A DNA stretch of 16,094 bases. Origin: an uncultured Roseburia sp. GTDB lineage: Bacteria > Bacillota > Clostridia > Lachnospirales > Lachnospiraceae. Below are positions 14,736 through 16,094 of this stretch, piece after piece; the stretch's first letter is position 1; each line of letters starts with the position of its first letter. Both the position numbers and the translations under genes were made by a program. Where the stretch lies: assembly GCA_934317215.1 (NCBI GenBank), contig CAKREH010000048.1:1-16094 (forward strand), given 5' to 3'. The notes beneath the pieces were generated by a model, which saw only the letters and a list, made by a program, of their open reading frames with translations, had not been told where the DNA came from and ran no database searches.

Positions 14736-15113
14736 ATGGCAAAATTAACAACAGCAGAATTTATCGATGCTATCAAAGAGTTAAGCGTATTAGAGTTAAA
14801 TGATTTAGTAAAAGCTTGTGAAGAAGAGTTCGGCGTATCTGCAGCAGCAGGCGTTGTAGTTGCAGCAGCAGGTGCTGGCGAGGGCGCAGCAGCAGAAGAG
14901 AAGACTGAGTTCGACGTAGAGTTAACAGAAGTTGGTCCGAACAAAGTTAAAGTTATCAAAGTTGTTCGTGAAGCTACAGGCTTAGGCTTAAAAGAAGCGA
15001 AAGACGTAGTAGACGGAGCTCCGAAAGTATTAAAAGAAGCAGCTGACAAAGCAACAGCTGAGGATATCAAAGCTAAACTTGAGGCTGAGGGAGCAAAAGT
15101 TACATTAAAATAA
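14736..15113 (+). CDS. rplL: 50S ribosomal protein L7/L12
   Basis: 125 aa, normal length. The N-terminal dimerisation part is LTTAEFIDAIKELSVLELND. An Ala/Gly-rich hinge follows (about 38-55, AAAGVVVAAAGAGEGAAAE). The C-terminal factor-binding domain is FDVELTEVGPNKVKVIKVVR with GLGLKEAKDVVDGAPK. It recruits translation factors to the ribosome. The ribosome binding site lies between two copies of AAATTATAATGG (14712-14723 and 14728-14739); the second copy contains the start codon. Confidence 0.98.
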   Translation: MAKLTTAEFIDAIKELSVLELNDLVKACEEEFGVSAAAGVVVAAAGAGEGAAAEEKTEFDVELTEVGPNKVKVIKVVREATGLGLKEAKDVVDGAPKVLKEAADKATAEDIKAKLEAEGAKVTLK

Positions 15114-15147
15114 TTGCGGGTGTTTTGTACGCAGTGATTGTAACAGG

Positions 15148-15179
15148 GCGGTTGCCGGATAATTCCGGCAGCCGCTTTT
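15148..15179 (+). terminator. Rho-independent terminator after rplL
   Basis: GCGGTTGCCGGA (15148-15159) pairs with TCCGGCAGCCGC (15164-15175) with one G-T wobble and a TAAT loop, followed by TTTT. A strong terminator here separates the ribosomal genes from whatever follows. Confidence 0.93.
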
Positions 15180-15190
15180 ATACTTTATAG

Positions 15191-15504
15191 GATTAGGGTG
15201 TCAAAAGGTGGTTCATAACTAAGCGATTGTCAAATTGCACAAAGCCGAGACTGTTTTTGTGACTTTGGGAGAAAATTAGAAAATCTTAGTATGCCTGTCT
15301 ATTTACAGTAATGTTCTGCCACGGACGGCAGAACAAGGCTTCACGAGCCATGGAAGGCTCGTTGAATGCCGTTTACGTCACTCTGTGAAAAACTGATTCA
15401 GGCATACTTAGTTTTTCTTATTTTCGGACAACGGAACAAAACAAGTTCGGTTTCGTGCAATTTGACAGACCCAAAATTGAAAACCACCTTTTGGCACCCT
15501 AATC
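15191..15504. mobile_element. MITE-like 314-bp palindromic element
   Basis: Terminal inverted repeats of 23 bp (15191-15213 and 15482-15504, GATTAGGGTG at the outer end) match with one mismatch. Two further inverted pairs nest inside: 15228-15248 with 15447-15467, and a block ending AGTATGCCTG near 15294 with CAGGCATACT near 15403. The centre holds two sharp hairpins, GTTCTGCC/GGCAGAAC (15313-15334) and ACGAGCC/GGCTCGT (15343-15362). The outer ends overlap a direct repeat CTTTATAGGAT (15183-15193 and 15504-15514), fitting a target duplication of 7-9 bp. No transposase is inside. It sits directly behind the rplL terminator. Confidence 0.7.
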
Positions 15505-15734
15505 TTTATAGGATGATGCAGGGGGCAGATAGTGCATTTAATACATCTTTCTACGAGGCTGGTTAAAGGCTATAAGAACGTATATCAGCCACTTATGTAG
15601 CACTGACCAATTTGGCATCAAAAATGCCTGATTGAGGCGGAAAAAGCGTACAAGCGTAAAAGACAGAAGAAAAAACTGGTGTGTTGTGGGTTAAAAAATG
15701 AAATTCACTTTGAAAACCATGATTTTGGTAAGAC

Positions 15735-15760
15735 TAAATTTCACAGAAGGGTGAAATTTA
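15735..15760. repeat. Perfect hairpin upstream of the tandem promoters
   Basis: TAAATTTCAC (15735-15744) and GTGAAATTTA (15751-15760) form a 10-bp stem with an AGAAGG loop. No T run follows, so it is not a standard terminator; a protein-binding site is possible. The stretch 15515-15800 shows no recognisable gene; it also holds a small GGCAT/ATGCC hairpin (15614-15628). Confidence 0.5.
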
Positions 15761-15805
15761 ACCGCTGCTGTTCAGATGCAAGTGAAAAAAAGTATTAAAA
15801 AATGG

Positions 15806-15834
15806 TTGACAGAATAAAATACGAGTGGTATTAT
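15806..15834 (+). promoter_or_regulatory. Tandem promoter 1 (sigma-A)
   Basis: TTGACA (15806-15811), 17 nt, TATTAT (15829-15834), preceded by an A-rich UP-like tract (about 15784-15802). Four nt after the -10 comes AAGCTGACCGC. A hairpin TTTTGGAAA/TTTCCAAAA (15884-15903) lies between it and promoter 2. Confidence 0.8.
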
Positions 15835-15919
15835 AGTCAAGCTGACCGCTGGATAAGACATGATTTGACAGAGGACAACATGATTTTGGAAAGATTTCCA
15901 AAATAAAACAAAAAAGTTG

Positions 15920-15948
15920 TTGACAAATAGAACAACGCATGATAAACT
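15920..15948 (+). promoter_or_regulatory. Tandem promoter 2 (sigma-A)
   Basis: TTGACA (15920-15925), 17 nt, TAAACT (15943-15948), with an A-rich tract upstream (15900-15915). Four nt after the -10 comes AAGTTGTCGCG. The -10 is the weakest of the three. Confidence 0.75.
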
Positions 15949-16027
15949 ATCAAAGTTGTCGCGTTTGAGATAACGGATTGGACAAAACCGATCGAAAGAA
16001 AAACTTTCAAAAAATGAAAAAAAGTTC

Positions 16028-16056
16028 TTGACAAAACAGACTTGATAAGATATAAT
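16028..16056 (+). promoter_or_regulatory. Tandem promoter 3 (sigma-A)
   Basis: TTGACA (16028-16033), 17 nt, perfect TATAAT (16051-16056), with an A-rich tract upstream (about 16008-16023). Four nt after the -10 comes AAGCTGTCGCC and a short TGTCG/CGACA hairpin (16064-16081). The transcript runs off the window, probably into an rRNA operon leader or rpoB. Confidence 0.88.
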
Positions 16057-16094
16057 AAACAAGCTGTCGCCGAGAACGACAACAAAACAAAGAA

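Noticed and set aside
15366..15566. 66-aa open frame crossing the MITE-like element
   Set aside because: It runs through the palindrome end into flanking DNA and has no ribosome binding site; it is a by-product of the repeat.
15607..15799. Open frame without a start, rich in Lys/Arg, ending TAA at 15797-15799
   Set aside because: It has no usable start codon or ribosome binding site, overlaps the hairpin at 15735-15760, and resembles no family I know. It may be chance or an old remnant.
1..16094. CRISPR arrays
   Set aside because: No regularly spaced direct repeats with unique spacers were seen; the promoter modules at the end are spaced about 110 nt and degenerate.

Overview
The window looks like a chromosomal segment of a motile Gram-positive gut bacterium of the family Lachnospiraceae (Roseburia/Agathobacter-like). 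The reasons are strong AGGAGG ribosome binding sites, moderate-to-low GC, multiple flagellins ending in the same GILQLLQ sequence, a sigma-28 promoter of the Gram-positive form, and the order rpmG-secE-nusG-rplK-rplA-rplJ-rplL. The genus is an inference; the sequence contains no rRNA gene that would settle it.

Region 1 (1-1537) is mobile or decaying DNA. It holds the 3' end of an IS66-family transposase and an A/T-rich AAA-ATPase-like gene that has lost its usual C-terminal nuclease part.

Region 2 (1574-11142) is a flagellin and glycosyltransferase island. It contains a GT2 glycosyltransferase with TPR repeats and two divergent flagellins. One, on the minus strand, has a Thr-rich, beta-domain-decorated central region. 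The other, on the plus strand, carries a zinc metalloprotease in its central region (flagellinolysin type). A small cysteine-rich zinc-ribbon gene lies between them. Two CgeB/DUF3880-like glycosyltransferases follow, then a convergent short FliD-like protein. Together these could build, glycosylate and cap a specialised filament that is itself proteolytic. Control signals include a near-perfect sigma-28 promoter, a GGA-loop hairpin over the flagellin ribosome binding site (CsrA-like), and a folded leader before the FliD-like gene.

Region 3 (11345-15179) is the housekeeping transcription/translation cluster rpmG-secE-nusG-rplK-rplA-rplJ-rplL, with its sigma-A promoters, the L10 leader attenuator and a strong terminator after rplL.

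Region 4 (15180-16094) has no credible gene. It holds a 314-bp palindromic, MITE-like element flanked by direct repeats, followed by three tandem strong promoters with UP-like A/T tracts and 17-nt spacers. Each promoter carries the same early-transcribed motif. This looks like the promoter array of an rRNA operon (or of rpoBC) whose genes lie just beyond the window.
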